Translations under genes and position numbers: made by a program
Shown: in pieces, positions 63,647 through 64,000 of the stretch
Layout of the letters: each line of letters begins with the position of its first letter
Numbering within the stretch: the stretch's first letter is position 1
Source: Bin34 sp965219935
GTDB taxonomy: Bacteria; Chloroflexota; Anaerolineae; Caldilineales; Caldilineaceae
DNA: 64,000 nucleotides
Direction: 5' to 3'
Assembly (NCBI GenBank): GCA_965219935.1
Contig: CBDCOU010000003.1
Span: forward strand, 4,650,001 to 4,714,000
The notes under the pieces: generated by a model
Databases searched by the model: none
Told to the model about the DNA's origin: nothing
Seen by the model: only the letters and a program-made list of their open reading frames with translations

Positions 63647-64000
63647 TCAGTCGGCTGTGACTTGCATCCGGTGAAGTTGCCTGCGGGCGAACAGGTGCAG
63701 CTTCAGGTAGTTCACAGTGGCGCCGATGGCCACACCGATGCCCAAGGGCAGAGTCTTCGTCAGAATTCGGTTGGCGGATTCCCGCAATGCGGCAGAGGCT
63801 CCAATCCTTACCAGGAAGCGGTCCAGGAACTTGGTGGCAACCGTCGCCGACTGGCGCAGTCTGACCAGCAATCTTTGGGCAAAGACCTCGCCGCCCTTGT
63901 TGATCCATTCGTAGTTCAGGAAGCCTTCGGACAGCAATTCGGCATCTGCCTCGGAGTAGGCCATGCCGTGCAGGTGCAGAAGTTCCACCTGCAAACACCA
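63647..64000 (-). CDS. C-terminal part of a membrane-associated protein, possibly EcsC-like (runs off the window)
   Basis: The frame is open from the window edge (about 118 residues visible). It has a hydrophobic helix (TLPLGIGVAIGATVNYLKLHLF) near the C-terminus, preceded by a basic and helical segment (VFAQRLLVRLRQ). The pattern 'P-x-G-x-x-x-GA-x-x-NY' followed by a charged tail resembles the end of the EcsC family, but the rest is out of view. The first visible Met may not be the true start. Confidence 0.4.
   Translation of the reverse strand, partial: WCLQVELLHLHGMAYSEADAELLSEGFLNYEWINKGGEVFAQRLLVRLRQSATVATKFLDRFLVRIGASAALRESANRILTKTLPLGIGVAIGATVNYLKLHLFARRQLHRMQVTAD

Noticed and set aside
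1..64000. tRNA, rRNA and CRISPR arrays
   Set aside because: Scanning by eye found no tRNA cloverleaf, rRNA-like block or regularly spaced short repeats. A dedicated tool might still find a tRNA.

Overview
The window is GC-rich, densely coded bacterial DNA. The organism is probably an uncultured Chloroflexota (Caldilineaceae/Anaerolineae-like). I infer this from the Tat-type lipoprotein sugar-binding proteins (RRNFLK and RRQFLK followed by an AAC lipobox), several sugar ABC operons, RCC1-repeat secreted proteins and many GTG/TTG starts. No rRNA, tRNA or CRISPR array was found, so the taxonomy is inference only.

Layout: 1-1076 holds the end of one DsbA-like gene and a second DsbA-like lipoprotein. 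In the second, an in-frame TGA sits exactly where the first Cys of the CxxC motif should be, and a hairpin follows at once. It is a selenoprotein candidate with a UxxC active site. 1145-3448 is a secreted RCC1-repeat/leucine-rich protein. 4056-8868 carries a phytanoyl-CoA dioxygenase-type oxygenase, a membrane protein, a GAF/PAS histidine kinase and a frameshifted mtaB. 8976-10995 (minus) is a lower-GC two-gene module, an ABC/OLD-like AAA ATPase overlapping a small PD-(D/E)xK-like protein, and is a candidate defence island.

11261-19673 is a sugar or sugar-acid utilisation cluster: enolase-superfamily dehydratase, NAD epimerase, binding protein, two permeases, MDR dehydrogenase and an FG-GAP/ASPIC lipoprotein. 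It ends at a strong hairpin. 19820-21678 is an IS607-like element whose TnpA has an internal deletion and whose TnpB looks catalytically intact. It abuts a two-component system (21663-24055, minus).

24293-38053 is mostly housekeeping: fumC, a LysM/M23 peptidase, rho, cdd, an acyl-CoA synthetase with a GNAT, an HDAC-like deacetylase, a TPR protein, ndk, rsfS, rpiA, an alpha/beta hydrolase, a PHP phosphatase with a partial upstream duplicate, and thiamine pyrophosphokinase. 38378-41574 is a second sugar ABC operon, followed by a transposase remnant and a second RCC1 lipoprotein. 43527-46781 encodes a large protein with two FAD-oxidoreductase halves and a helical-repeat tail. 47087-51741 holds an MDR dehydrogenase and a fadA/fadN beta-oxidation pair, with a two-domain GNAT gene translationally coupled upstream. 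52783-57435 is a ribose-type ABC system. 57822-63559 is an array of five two-domain GNAT genes on the minus strand. Three are close tandem copies, and one of those is frameshifted.

Main points for follow-up: the TGA-containing DsbA, the ATPase-nuclease module, the GNAT array, the double-FAD fusion, the IS607 TnpA deletion, and the PHP duplication with loss of the ancestral start codon.
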